Shown: positions 33,719-41,775, numbered from the stretch's first letter. The stretch: 64,000 nucleotides of DNA from CAWGJC01 sp965276665 (GCA_965276665.1 OZ255620.1:4464001-4528000), one strand, 5' to 3'. A program made the numbers and translations. Notes: generated by a model not told the origin, from the letters alone.

Positions 33719-33922
33719 CTACTTCCGGAACAGAGCTTCGATCTGCTCCGCAATCTTCTTCGCGGCGGCCTTGCCGATGGCCTCTCGAATTGTCTGAAGA
33801 TCACCCACGTCGCCGTGGACCGGGCAGGACAGCCTGTCCTCCGGCTTGAACTCGATCCCGTCCCATTCGACCTGAAGCTGAGCGCCGCATTGCGGGCACT
33901 GGGGTTTGAGGGTCTAAGACAT
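33719..33922 (-). pseudogene. Zinc-ribbon phage protein with a nonsense codon at position 3
   Basis: The minus strand reads ATG TCT TAG, then continues in frame as TLKPQCPQCGAQLQVEWDGI and LSCPVHGDVGD to IEALFRK and a stop. The CxxC knuckle and helical C-terminus are like real phage zinc-binding proteins. A K-to-stop change (AAG to TAG) at codon 3 (33914-33916) would explain it; no alternative start lies downstream. A plus-strand open frame across the same bases looks like its shadow. Confidence 0.5.
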
Positions 33923-33955
33923 CCCGATTCTCCCGATGGTGCTCCCCCGCTCATC

Positions 33956-34108
33956 GTGGAGAGGGGCGGCCGGGGCAGCAATGCTTCGGTCGTCGCTCGC
34001 CTGTTCCCCGGCCTCGCCGCCGCGATCGCGCGGCAGCATCCCGCCGCGCGGCACCTCGCCAAACCGCACTCGATCTTCGACCCGCGGGAAGGAGGGGGGT
34101 TCTGGTGA
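33956..34108 (+). CDS. Possible small protein
   Basis: The last 50 codons of a plus-strand frame (GRGSNASVVARLFPGLAAAI to DPREGGGFW) are coding-like and end in a GTGA overlap with the next small gene. The GTG at 33956 has no clear ribosome site. Confidence 0.35.
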   Translation: MERGGRGSNASVVARLFPGLAAAIARQHPAARHLAKPHSIFDPREGGGFW

Positions 34109-34215
34109 TCTCTCACCCGCCCCGCTCGCATCACGTGCTTGGCCTGACCCTCGGCGTCACGGCCGGCGTGCTCATCTGGTGGGGAATCATTGCCGCATTG
34201 CGGGCATGGTTGTGA
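34105..34215 (+). CDS. 36-aa single-span membrane peptide
   Basis: The product VISHPPRSHHVLGLTLGVTA continues to GVLIWWGIIAALRAWL with one transmembrane helix. GTG at 34105 follows AGGAGG, and the stop overlaps the next ATG by 1 nt. Function is unknown. Confidence 0.45.
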   Translation: MISHPPRSHHVLGLTLGVTAGVLIWWGIIAALRAWL

Positions 34216-34580
34216 TGTCCGTTTGGAAAACGCGCCGTGACGACATCCTGGCCATGCGTGAGGCCGGAATGCAGGAACGCGCGATCGCGCAGCACTATGG
34301 CGTGACCCAGCAGGCGCTGTCCCATGCCGCGCGGCGGCTGGACCTTCCTGGCGTCTATCGTCGCTGGACCGCCGCCGAGATCGACTTCCTGCGGCGGTGC
34401 GCGGCGCGGGGCGTGACGTGGGATGAGATCGGTTCGCATCTCAACCGGAGCGGGCGCGCTGTCGGCGGCAAGGCTTCCGCGCTCGGAATCAAGAGCACCC
34501 CGCCGTTCAGCTACGGGCACGCGGCGTCTCTCACAAAGGCCCGGGCGGCGCGGCGTTCGCAGTCGACGGCAGCGCCATGA
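34215..34580 (+). CDS. HTH protein 1 of a tandem triplet
   Basis: The 121-aa product has two helix-turn-helix units: MREAGMQERAIAQHYGVTQQ and a Myb/SANT-like unit RRWTAAEIDFLRRCAARGVT followed by WDEIGSHLNRSGRAV. The same two-unit layout recurs in the next two genes. A 1-nt overlap precedes it and a 4-nt overlap follows. Likely a DNA-binding regulator of phage genes. Confidence 0.65.
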   Translation: MSVWKTRRDDILAMREAGMQERAIAQHYGVTQQALSHAARRLDLPGVYRRWTAAEIDFLRRCAARGVTWDEIGSHLNRSGRAVGGKASALGIKSTPPFSYGHAASLTKARAARRSQSTAAP

Positions 34581-35011
34581 CCGCGGGGCGACAGAACATC
34601 AACTGGAAAGCGCGCCGCGACGAGCTCGTTGCCTTCCGGACCGCCGGGAAGACCCTCAGGGAGATCGCCGCGCATTACGGCGCCAACATCAAGTCCGTCA
34701 CCGCCGCGTGTCTTCGATACGACGTTCCTCGCTACTCCCGGCATTATTCCGAGCGGGAGATTGCTATCCTCAAGGACGGCGCCTCCCGCGGTTTGAGCTG
34801 GGCGCAGATCGCCAGGAAGATCGGCCGATCGGTCGCCAGCGTCGTGGTTTACGCATCCAAGCATGGCATCACGAACGGCCGGTGCACGCCGGGCCGGATG
34901 AAGGGCCTGGCGGCGGCGCGTGCGGCACGGGGGACGGCGCGGGGAGCGACGCAAGATCCTTCGACGCGACCTCGCTCGGCGCGGGCGCGCTCGGCGCAGG
35001 TGTCGGCCTGA
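34577..35011 (+). CDS. HTH protein 2 of a tandem triplet
   Basis: The 144-aa paralogue of the preceding gene has RTAGKTLREIAAHYGANIKS as the first unit and YSEREIAILKDGASRGLSWA then QIARKIGRSVASVV as the second, plus an Ala/Arg/Ser-rich tail. It starts in an ATGA overlap. The tail suggests nucleic-acid contact. Confidence 0.65.
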   Translation: MTAGRQNINWKARRDELVAFRTAGKTLREIAAHYGANIKSVTAACLRYDVPRYSRHYSEREIAILKDGASRGLSWAQIARKIGRSVASVVVYASKHGITNGRCTPGRMKGLAAARAARGTARGATQDPSTRPRSARARSAQVSA

Positions 35012-35418
35012 TGCCAGACCGCCACGTCTTCACCGAAGCCGAGGACGCGCTGATTCTGGCGATGCGCGCCGAGCGGCAGACGTGGGACGCGATCGCGCCG
35101 GCGGTCGGCGTGTCCCGGAACTGCGGGATTGAACGCGGCAAGGCGCTGTTGCTGAACCAAGACGTCAAGAACGTTCGTGTTCCGAGGAAAAATACCTGGA
35201 CGCCCGAGATTGAGCAGGAGCTTCGCCGGCTCGCGGCGCTTGGCTGCTCGTGCGGGGACATCGGCCGGCATCTCGGGATCAAGGGCACGACCGTCGCCGA
35301 AAGATGCCAGTCGCTCGGCATTGAGATCATGCCTCGCTTTCCCCTGCCCGCGGGCGACGCCCGGACCTGGGGTGTTCTAACTGCCGGCACGCTGCTGGAC
35401 GGGGAGCCCTTCCGATGA
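35011..35418 (+). CDS. HTH protein 3 of a tandem triplet
   Basis: The 135-aa product has FTEAEDALILAMRAERQTWD as a first SANT-like unit and NTWTPEIEQELRRLAALGCS then CGDIGRHLGIKGTTVAERCQ as a second. A TGATG overlap links it to the previous gene. GcrA/SANT-like DNA-binding folds are the nearest family I can name. Confidence 0.65.
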   Translation: MPDRHVFTEAEDALILAMRAERQTWDAIAPAVGVSRNCGIERGKALLLNQDVKNVRVPRKNTWTPEIEQELRRLAALGCSCGDIGRHLGIKGTTVAERCQSLGIEIMPRFPLPAGDARTWGVLTAGTLLDGEPFR

Positions 35419-35527
35419 TCCCCACCCAGGCGCGCCAGATCGGTTGCATTTCCCTCTCGGCATCGGCCTCCGTCACTGTGTCTCTCCACGGTCTCGACAT
35501 CCGTAGAGATGATGCAGGAACGAACCT

Positions 35528-35851
35528 ATGTCGTGGAAAAACCCGTCCGAGGATGCGGATATGAGAGTCGCAATCCTCGACCCCCTGGCCGAGATCAGGT
35601 CGTTCCTGATCGAGGAGTACGGCGAGCGCCGCCATCGCGTCGGCGCCAAGACCGCCTTGCACGACCTGGCCGAGGACCTCGGTATCACGTTTCGACGCAT
35701 TCGTGGCTTCGTCTACGGCGAGGCGCGCGGCATTTCAGCGCAGGAATACCTCCAGATCAGAGAACGGCGCGAGCAGATGCTTCGGCTGCGGCTGCGGCGT
35801 CTGGATCACGAGGCGGACATTCTCAGAAGGCGATTAGATGAATGCAGCTGA
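35528..35851 (+). CDS. Phage protein of unknown function, probably DNA-binding
   Basis: The 107-aa, highly charged helical protein (HDLAEDLGITFRRIRGFVYG is HTH-like) has a long C-terminal helix (RRLDHEADILRRRLDEC) that could form a coiled coil. It starts at ATG 35528 after about 110 non-coding bases. Confidence 0.55.
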   Translation: MSWKNPSEDADMRVAILDPLAEIRSFLIEEYGERRHRVGAKTALHDLAEDLGITFRRIRGFVYGEARGISAQEYLQIRERREQMLRLRLRRLDHEADILRRRLDECS

Positions 35852-35982
35852 TTCATTCCCTCATCGACCGGTTCCGCGAATGGCGAGTGAGGGTGTGGTT
35901 GAGGCGCGCGAACGTCGCGAGGACGCGCGCGGATGCGTGGCGCTTTCGGATCGAGACGGCGTCTTGGCGGGGGCGGATGTGA
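35842..35982 (+). CDS. Small basic phage protein
   Basis: The 46-aa product MQLIHSLIDRFREWRVRVWL continues RRANVARTRADAWRFRIETASWRGR. It is Arg/Trp-rich and coding-like. An alternative frame starting at 35838 ends in DGVLAGADVM, identical to the methyltransferase C-terminus encoded at 37484, because its 3' end lies in the 32-bp direct repeat. Confidence 0.45.
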   Translation: MQLIHSLIDRFREWRVRVWLRRANVARTRADAWRFRIETASWRGRM

Positions 35983-35985
35983 TGG
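35954..35985 (+). repeat. 32-bp direct repeat, copy 1
   Basis: A 32-bp sequence starting AGACGGCGTCTTGGCGGG is identical to 37484-37515. The copies flank the HTH gene and the ParB/methyltransferase gene, 1.53 kb apart, suggesting insertion or exchange of that segment by recombination. Confidence 0.8.
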
Positions 35986-36001
35986 ACTTGGGGACAGAAC
36001 A

Positions 36002-36316
36002 ATGAACAACAAGAGTGTCCCAACCCTGACGAGAGAAGATGTGGCGTTGGTCAAGGGCATGCTCGCACGCGGCGATCGTCAGTCCGACATTGCAGCATTC
36101 TTTGGAGTCAATGGTGGTCGGATTGCCGAGATAAACACCGGACAAAAATGGTCCGATGTGGACGCATCGTCGGTTGAGAAATTGCCGCCCGCCGGTCCGT
36201 ACCTCGCGGGCCGTTCCGCGCTAAAGGCGCGAGACTCCCTCCTCGCGTTACGTGATCTCATCGACGGCGCGCTCCGGGATATCGACCTGTTTGAGCAGGT
36301 GCGCGGGGATGAGTGA
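36002..36316 (+). CDS. HTH protein upstream of the methyltransferase
   Basis: The 104-aa product has LTREDVALVKGMLARGDRQS then DIAAFFGVNGGRIAEINTGQ, a helix-turn-helix of a type common in alphaproteobacterial phages. It overlaps the next gene by 8 nt. A regulator or specificity partner for the methyltransferase is possible but not shown. Confidence 0.6.
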   Translation: MNNKSVPTLTREDVALVKGMLARGDRQSDIAAFFGVNGGRIAEINTGQKWSDVDASSVEKLPPAGPYLAGRSALKARDSLLALRDLIDGALRDIDLFEQVRGDE

Positions 36317-37751
36317 AGGGGCGATCGCTGCCTATGGTTCGCACCCGTTAGCGGAAATATTCCCGCTTATGGTCGGGAAGGACATTGACTCTCTGGCAGG
36401 CGATATCCGCTCGAATGGACTAAGGCAGCCTATCGTTCTTCTAGACGGCATGATCCTCGACGGGCGCAATCGCTACCGCGCCTGCATTTCAGTCGACGTC
36501 ACTCCGGCGTTTGAGACTTACAGCGGTGACGACCCGCTGAAATTCGTCATTTCACTCAATCTAAGTCGGCGCCATCTCGACGAGAGCCAGCGAGCGATGG
36601 TGGCGGCGAAGATCGCCAATATTCAGGGCCCCGGCCGCCAACCAGATAATGCGCCAATTGGCGCAATTTCTCAGGACTCGGCGGGGGAGCTACTTAACGT
36701 CAGTCGTCGTTCTGTGCAACGCGCTAATGACGTCATCCGCAGCCCCATCAAGGAACTTGCCAGGGAAGTTGAGAGCGGCGGCGTCAGCGTCTCAGCGGCC
36801 GCGACCGTAGCTCGGATGCCGGAGGCGGAGCAGCGCGAGGTCGTTGCTCGGGGCAAGACAGAAATTCTTGCCGCGGCGAAAGCATTCAAGGCTGTCGATG
36901 CTGAGTCAAAAAAACGAGCCCGTTCAGCCAAAGAATCTGCCCTCGCGGCTGCAACGTTAGCGGCGTCCGAGCAGATAGGCACCAAGCTCTACGGCGTCAT
37001 CAGTGCGGACCCGCCATGGCGGTTCGAACCCTACAGCCGCGAAACCGGCATGGATCGCGCCGCCGACAATCACTACCCCACGATGACGACTGACACGATC
37101 TGCGACATGACGGTGCCATCAGCTGAGGATTGCGTACTCTTTCTGTGGGCGACAGCACCCATGCTACCAGATGCGCTGAGGGTCATGAACGCGTGGGGGT
37201 TTACGTACAAGTCGCATGTCGTCTGGGTAAAGGATCGTATCGGCACAGGCTATTGGGCTCGAAACAAACACGAGCTTTTACTCATTGGCACTAGGGGCTC
37301 GATTCCTGCACCTTCGCCAGGCACGCAGTTTATCTCGGCGATCGAAGCAGTCGTAGGTCAACATAGCGCCAAGCCAGCGGTGTTCGTTGAACAGATCGAG
37401 ACGATGTTTCCATCCCTTGCAAGGCTTGAGATGTTCTGTCGATCTCCGCGAGAGGGTTGGGATAGCTGGGGTAATGAGACGCTAGACGGCGTCTTGGCGG
37501 GGGCGGATGTGATGGGAGTGACCTCTGAAAAGCCCGCAAGCCCCGCCCTTCAGGGCGGGGAGGATGTCAGAGACATCCCAATCGCGTGGACACCCATCGC
37601 TTGTCAGCGAACTTCCCGTACGTCTTGGGACCGTTTGCCTCGCGCGGCGATGTCCATCGAAGAGGCACGACAGCTTGAGGCTGCGGGGCACTTGCAGACA
37701 AAAACCAAGCAAGACAAGGGCCTTCTTATTTTCATGGTGAAGGCACGATGA
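36309..37751 (+). CDS. ParB-N domain fused to MT-A70-type adenine methyltransferase
   Basis: Residues ~10-90 form a ParB/Srx-like domain (DIRSNGLRQPIVLLDGMILD then GRNRYRAC). An HTH-containing linker follows (AGELLNVSRRSVQRANDVI). Residues ~235-400 are an MT-A70/N6-adenine methyltransferase with ADPPWRFEPYSR, VLFLWATAPMLPDAL and ARNKHELLLIGTRG. After WDSWGNETLDGVLAGADVMG the C-terminus is odd: about 80 residues that include a CCCCGCCC-TTCA-GGGCGGGG hairpin. Likely roles are DNA modification for anti-restriction or gene control. The last part looks chimeric. Confidence 0.85.
   Translation: MSEGAIAAYGSHPLAEIFPLMVGKDIDSLAGDIRSNGLRQPIVLLDGMILDGRNRYRACISVDVTPAFETYSGDDPLKFVISLNLSRRHLDESQRAMVAAKIANIQGPGRQPDNAPIGAISQDSAGELLNVSRRSVQRANDVIRSPIKELAREVESGGVSVSAAATVARMPEAEQREVVARGKTEILAAAKAFKAVDAESKKRARSAKESALAAATLAASEQIGTKLYGVISADPPWRFEPYSRETGMDRAADNHYPTMTTDTICDMTVPSAEDCVLFLWATAPMLPDALRVMNAWGFTYKSHVVWVKDRIGTGYWARNKHELLLIGTRGSIPAPSPGTQFISAIEAVVGQHSAKPAVFVEQIETMFPSLARLEMFCRSPREGWDSWGNETLDGVLAGADVMGVTSEKPASPALQGGEDVRDIPIAWTPIACQRTSRTSWDRLPRAAMSIEEARQLEAAGHLQTKTKQDKGLLIFMVKAR
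37484..37515 (+). repeat. 32-bp direct repeat, copy 2
   Basis: This matches 35954-35985 exactly and lies in the methyltransferase coding sequence (frame DGVLAGADVMG), just before the hairpin-containing C-terminal extension. Confidence 0.8.
37541..37560. mobile_element. Solo hairpin resembling an IS200/IS605 (TnpB) element end
   Basis: CCCCGCCC-TTCA-GGGCGGGG is a perfect 8-bp stem with a TTCA loop, flanked by AAG and AGGATGTCA. This combination is typical of the ends of IS200/IS605-group elements and the omega-RNA scaffold next to tnpB. No tnpB or tnpA is present, so it would be a scar, here translated as part of the methyltransferase C-terminus. Confidence 0.5.
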
Positions 37752-37993
37752 ACAAGCTGACGTCGGCGCAAATGCGTGTGTTGCAGAAAGCGTCAAGCGC
37801 CGGACGCGTTCATGCGGCAGGCGGCTTTTCTGACACTCCAATCGATGAGCCCATTCAGAATTCCGAGTTCGATACTCGTTACCTGATCGAGAAACTGATT
37901 AATATGGGGTTTCTCGAATATGGCCAAGGATGGAACCAGTATGTTCTGACCAATGCTGGTCGTGAACAGGTTGATGCGCAGGCGGCTGACTGA
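37748..37993 (+). CDS. Small winged-helix-like phage protein
   Basis: The 81-aa product (LTSAQMRVLQKASSAGRVHA, later LIEKLINMGFLEYGQGWNQY and VLTNAGREQVDA) has the pattern of small winged-helix proteins. ATGA overlap with the methyltransferase gene and TGATG with the next. Confidence 0.6.
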   Translation: MNKLTSAQMRVLQKASSAGRVHAAGGFSDTPIDEPIQNSEFDTRYLIEKLINMGFLEYGQGWNQYVLTNAGREQVDAQAAD

Positions 37994-38568
37994 TGCTCCT
38001 CCGCCCTGACATGACGCCAGAGCAAGAGATTGACTGGCTGGAGCGCGAAGCCAAGCGGCCCAATCGCCAGCGGGAGCATGATCTCCAGACGGTCGTCAAA
38101 GTTTATGTCGGTCGTGTCGTCACGTGCAAACACCGGTTCCTGGCGTTCGACCGCGCGCAGAAGATGTCGCGGCTCCAGCATATCCGCGAGCGGGCTCGGG
38201 GCATCGAGGCCGGTTGCGCTGACACCTGGCTAGGCTGGCTTCCCCCCGGCGAAATTCTTGGCAGGGATGCGTGGGGAGAGCTGAAAATCCCGCCGAACAA
38301 GCCGACCGACAATCAGCTCCGGATCGGTCGGGATTGCATCGATTGCGGGCATCCCTGGTTCTGGACCACCAGTGTTGTCGGCTACTTCCGCGAGCTAGTG
38401 CGACTGCGTGTGCCGCTGTCTCGCGATGCCGAGGCGCGGGCCGAAGGGGCCGATCGGCAGATGGCCTTGCGCTGGTCGCAATCACCAAAAGCACCGCGCC
38501 GCCAGAATGACGGGCGCAGTCGCGCGGCGCCGGGGTACGAGCCTTATCCGGATAACCCGTTCCTGTGA
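37993..38568 (+). CDS. Phage protein with a possible zinc site
   Basis: The 191-aa product contains CKHRFLAFDR, CADTWLGWLP and CIDCGHPWFW, suggesting a Cys-rich metal site, plus a Pro/Arg-rich C-terminus. No family is recognised. Cotranscribed with its neighbours. Confidence 0.5.
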   Translation: MLLRPDMTPEQEIDWLEREAKRPNRQREHDLQTVVKVYVGRVVTCKHRFLAFDRAQKMSRLQHIRERARGIEAGCADTWLGWLPPGEILGRDAWGELKIPPNKPTDNQLRIGRDCIDCGHPWFWTTSVVGYFRELVRLRVPLSRDAEARAEGADRQMALRWSQSPKAPRRQNDGRSRAAPGYEPYPDNPFL

Positions 38569-38575
38569 TCCCGTG

Positions 38576-39220
38576 ATGTCTCAGCCGTTCTCTCGACCGA
38601 TGGCCGATGGATCGCCAAGACCGCCGTCGATGACGTTGGTCGGTGAGTGGCCTGAGCTGCGCGGCAATGGCCGTCACCGTGTCGAGTTGCATCTCGCGGG
38701 CGGCTGCTACTGCCATGGAACAACAGCATCACTTCGACGACGGCAGCAAGTCAACGGCGTCAATACGGTTCATCTGCAATGCCTGAATTGTGGTCGATCC
38801 CTGTCAGGATCGATGGCAAGGCTTGAGCATCCCTGCTGGGAAAGCTATCCATCTTGGGACGCTGCTATCTCGGAAGGATACGACGCCAGCCGTCAGGAGC
38901 TCTTCGATCGTCAACGCCGGGATCGCCTCGATCAGGTTATCGAAGCCCAACAGCAGAAGTCTCTAGCTTACGAACAGTGGCGCAAGACGTCTGGTGAGTG
39001 GCGCGAGTTGTCTGCCAAGGTCATGCGACGCGCTCAGTTCACCTGCGAGGCTTGTCTCGACCGTCGCGCCACGGTCGTTCACCACCTGACATACGCTTAC
39101 GGCACTCTGCCTCCGGCCAATCTGTTGATTGCCGTGTGTCACGTCTGTCACGACCGCTTCCACGCCGACAAGTCCGGCGCCGAAGACCCCTGGTGTCCTG
39201 CTTCCGTCGTTGCGGATTAG
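38576..39220 (+). CDS. HNH endonuclease-like phage protein
   Basis: The 214-aa product ends in an HNH fold: CEACLDRRATVVHHLTYAYG then PPANLLIAVCHVCHDRFHAD, with two CxxC zinc knuckles and the His-Asn-His pattern. The N-terminal half has additional His/Cys pairs (CYCHGTTASL, CLNCGRSL). The position next to the replication gene fits a DNA-processing nuclease; which substrate it cuts is unknown. The start at 38576 is chosen because the preceding gene ends at 38568. Confidence 0.7.
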   Translation: MSQPFSRPMADGSPRPPSMTLVGEWPELRGNGRHRVELHLAGGCYCHGTTASLRRRQQVNGVNTVHLQCLNCGRSLSGSMARLEHPCWESYPSWDAAISEGYDASRQELFDRQRRDRLDQVIEAQQQKSLAYEQWRKTSGEWRELSAKVMRRAQFTCEACLDRRATVVHHLTYAYGTLPPANLLIAVCHVCHDRFHADKSGAEDPWCPASVVAD

Positions 39221-39226
39221 GCGGTG

Positions 39227-41488
39227 ATGGACGTGTCCTCTTTCAAAGCGTCACCAACCGACATAGCGACCTTCGTCTCGTCGCTGTTTCGGTATTCGGA
39301 CGAGGACTCGTTCATCAGCCTGCGCGCCTTTGATCAGGCGGACCGCGACAAGCCGCCCGTCCTGATTCAGAGCATTCCCGTTGGGTCCGATCTTGAGCGC
39401 GTCATCTCACGCGCCGTCCGTGCGGCGGAGACCGCGGCCAATCACGATGCCCCCTCCGTCTTTGCCCCGCCGGTCGCGACCTTCAACAATCCAAGGACCG
39501 CTCGCAGCAAAGACGTCGCCAACGGCGTCGCGATCAGCGTCGAGCTGGATACGGGTGATCCGGATCGCGCTCGGCGCCGGCTGGAAGCCATCCTCGGTCC
39601 CGTGACGATCGCCATCCATTCCGGCGGAGATTGGATCGACGCCAACACCGGCGAGGTCCATCCGAAGACCCACCTCCACTGGCGTCTGTCAGAGCCCACG
39701 CGAACCAGGGACGAGCATGACCGCCTTCAGGAGGCGCGGTGGCTCGCGGCTATCCTGGTGGGGGGAGATACGACCGCCGCGCCGCCCGCCCATCCTCTCC
39801 GGTGGCCAGGCTCGTGGAACCTGAAGGCAGCGCCGCGCATCGCCAAGATCGCGGCGGGCAACCAGGCGTCCGAAGTTCACCTGGAAGACGTGTTGATCAA
39901 GCTACAGGAAGCCGTAGAGGCCTCCGGCTTGGAACGTCAGGCACGCGTCGGCGAGCGAACCTCATCCGATCCGGAAGCGCCGCTAGAGCAGATCGCCTCA
40001 GCGCTTCTCGCCATCCCGAATCACGACGTCGCGTGGAATGATTGGAACCGTCTCGGCATGGCGGCGTGGCGTGCCTCTGGCGGTTCCTCGGCCGGCTTGG
40101 AGGCCTGGTCCGCCTGGTCCGATAAATCCGACAAGCACGACCCTGCCGGCTGCGAAGCCCGTTGGCGGCATTTCTTCACGTCGCCTCCCGCCAGGATCGG
40201 CGCGGGCACGATCTTTCACCTCGCCCGCATCGCGGGTTGGCAGCGTCCGCGATCAGAAGACGCTCCCCCTCCGGACATCCAGGATGACGGCTATTGGGAA
40301 TCAGTCGAAAGCGCGGCCCGCATGTCGGCCGGCGAGTGGCATGGGCTTGAGCAGCGCGAGAGTGGCCGCGCCAAACGTCCTAGCAGCGATCTTCCCCTTC
40401 TGTGGATTGACGACATCGAGCCAGTGCTCGACGCCCGCGACTTCGTGCAAGGCGTGCTCATCGAGCAGAGCGCAGCGGTCGTTTATGGAGAAAGCAATTC
40501 CGGAAAAACGTTTTGGACCACAACTCTTGCGCTCCATGTCGCTACCGGTCTCACATGGCGCGGATTACGCATTGAGCGAGGCGGCGTTATTTACTGCGTG
40601 CTAGAGGGTGGCATCGGTTTCAAGAATCGGGTTTATGCCTGGCGTGAGGAGCGCGGCCTTGGGGGGCAGAAAATCCCTTTCGTGGCCATACCCGCCAGCC
40701 TTAACCTTCTTGACGCCGATGCAGACGTAGAACGGCTGATTAAGACCGTTCTTGAGGTCGCCAAAAGCATTGATGTTCCCGTCAAGCTCATTGTCATCGA
40801 CACCCTTTCCCGCGCTTTAGCAGGAGGCAACGAGAACGCCCCTGATGACATGGGCGCTCTCGTGATGAACATGGACACGATCCGTTATCGAACTGGCGCA
40901 TCTGTCCTTTTCGTTCATCACTCTGGCAAAGACCAAGCTAAGGGGGCTCGTGGGCATTCGTCCCTGCGAGCTGCTGTCGATACGGAGATCGAGGTTACGG
41001 TTGGCGAGACTGGCGAAGAGCGGTTCGCGACCGTTTCCAAACAACGAGAGATGCGAAAGGGACAAATATTTCCATTCTCATTACGTGTGCTAGACCTTGG
41101 CCATAACCGATATGGCGAAGCGGTCACGACATGCGTGGTGGAAGCCGGCGAGGGACAAGCCAAGAAAACGACAGGTCATGTTAATGGACTGTCTGGCGAC
41201 ACAAAGCGCGCTTTCGAGATACTTGTCGATGCGCTCGCAGCTTCCGGAAAGTCGGGCTTTGGCGCTCCTGAAGGAGTTATCTCGATCCCCGAAAAGTGGT
41301 GGCGTGACGACTTCTACAATCGGGCCAAGCCAGGCGATGAGCCTGACGCGAAACGCAAGGCGTTCCGACGCGCATCAGACAAGCTGGTTGAGATGCACAG
41401 GGTCGCGATGCTGAACGGTCGCGTCTGGGCGCCCCGAATGCCCCAAGTGGGGGCGACTCAAATGGGGACTTATTACGATGGCGAATAG
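39227..41488 (+). CDS. Phage replication protein: primase-like N-terminus with RepA/AAA_25-type helicase
   Basis: The 753-aa protein has an N-terminal region with primase-like elements (VAISVELDTGDPDRARRRLE, HLHWRLSEPTR), a PriCT-2-like middle (LLAIPNHDVAWNDWNRLGMA) and a RecA-like ATPase from about residue 400 with Walker A VVYGESNSGKTFW, Walker B LIVIDTLSRALAGG and the sensor VLFVHHSGKDQ. This is the architecture of phage replicative helicase/primase proteins. The GGGACA-rich region immediately downstream is a candidate origin for it. Confidence 0.82.
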   Translation: MDVSSFKASPTDIATFVSSLFRYSDEDSFISLRAFDQADRDKPPVLIQSIPVGSDLERVISRAVRAAETAANHDAPSVFAPPVATFNNPRTARSKDVANGVAISVELDTGDPDRARRRLEAILGPVTIAIHSGGDWIDANTGEVHPKTHLHWRLSEPTRTRDEHDRLQEARWLAAILVGGDTTAAPPAHPLRWPGSWNLKAAPRIAKIAAGNQASEVHLEDVLIKLQEAVEASGLERQARVGERTSSDPEAPLEQIASALLAIPNHDVAWNDWNRLGMAAWRASGGSSAGLEAWSAWSDKSDKHDPAGCEARWRHFFTSPPARIGAGTIFHLARIAGWQRPRSEDAPPPDIQDDGYWESVESAARMSAGEWHGLEQRESGRAKRPSSDLPLLWIDDIEPVLDARDFVQGVLIEQSAAVVYGESNSGKTFWTTTLALHVATGLTWRGLRIERGGVIYCVLEGGIGFKNRVYAWREERGLGGQKIPFVAIPASLNLLDADADVERLIKTVLEVAKSIDVPVKLIVIDTLSRALAGGNENAPDDMGALVMNMDTIRYRTGASVLFVHHSGKDQAKGARGHSSLRAAVDTEIEVTVGETGEERFATVSKQREMRKGQIFPFSLRVLDLGHNRYGEAVTTCVVEAGEGQAKKTTGHVNGLSGDTKRAFEILVDALAASGKSGFGAPEGVISIPEKWWRDDFYNRAKPGDEPDAKRKAFRRASDKLVEMHRVAMLNGRVWAPRMPQVGATQMGTYYDGE

Positions 41489-41775
41489 AGGGACAAATGT
41501 CCGCTAGCGGGACATTTCAATCGGTGGTTGTGTCCCGCAACGCCGGAACGTTCCCGATGCGAACAGAGGGACAAATGTCCCGCTGTCCCATGTCCCGCAT
41601 TGCTCATACGAAACGGTCTTTTGAGCATTCTCATCTGTTTAGACCGGGACATTCAATGTCCCGCTACCGGGACAACGGGACATCCGGGACAAACGGGACC
41701 AGCCCCCCCTTACTACTTAGTAAGGGGGGGTGGACGAGTCCTCGCATGTCCCGGATGTCCGGCGGGACAATTCTA
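41489..41775. other. Candidate replication origin: cluster of GGGACA/TGTCCC repeats
   Basis: Between 41490 and 41769 the hexamer GGGACA occurs 14 times counting both strands, often in inverted pairs such as GGGACAAATGTCCC. No convincing gene lies here. A 12-bp hairpin is at 41703-41730. Iteron-like repeats directly after the replication initiator/helicase gene are a classic origin layout; the assignment is an inference. Confidence 0.55.
41703..41730. terminator. 12-bp G/C-rich hairpin
   Basis: CCCCCCCTTACT, loop ACTT, then AGTAAGGGGGGG form a perfect 12-bp stem with 4-nt loop inside the GGGACA region. No T-run follows. It may be a terminator or an origin structure. Confidence 0.5.

Noticed and set aside
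33581..34108. 175-codon plus-strand open frame after cro
   Set aside because: Most of it overlaps a minus-strand zinc-ribbon frame with better protein character; only the last ~50 codons were kept as a tentative gene.
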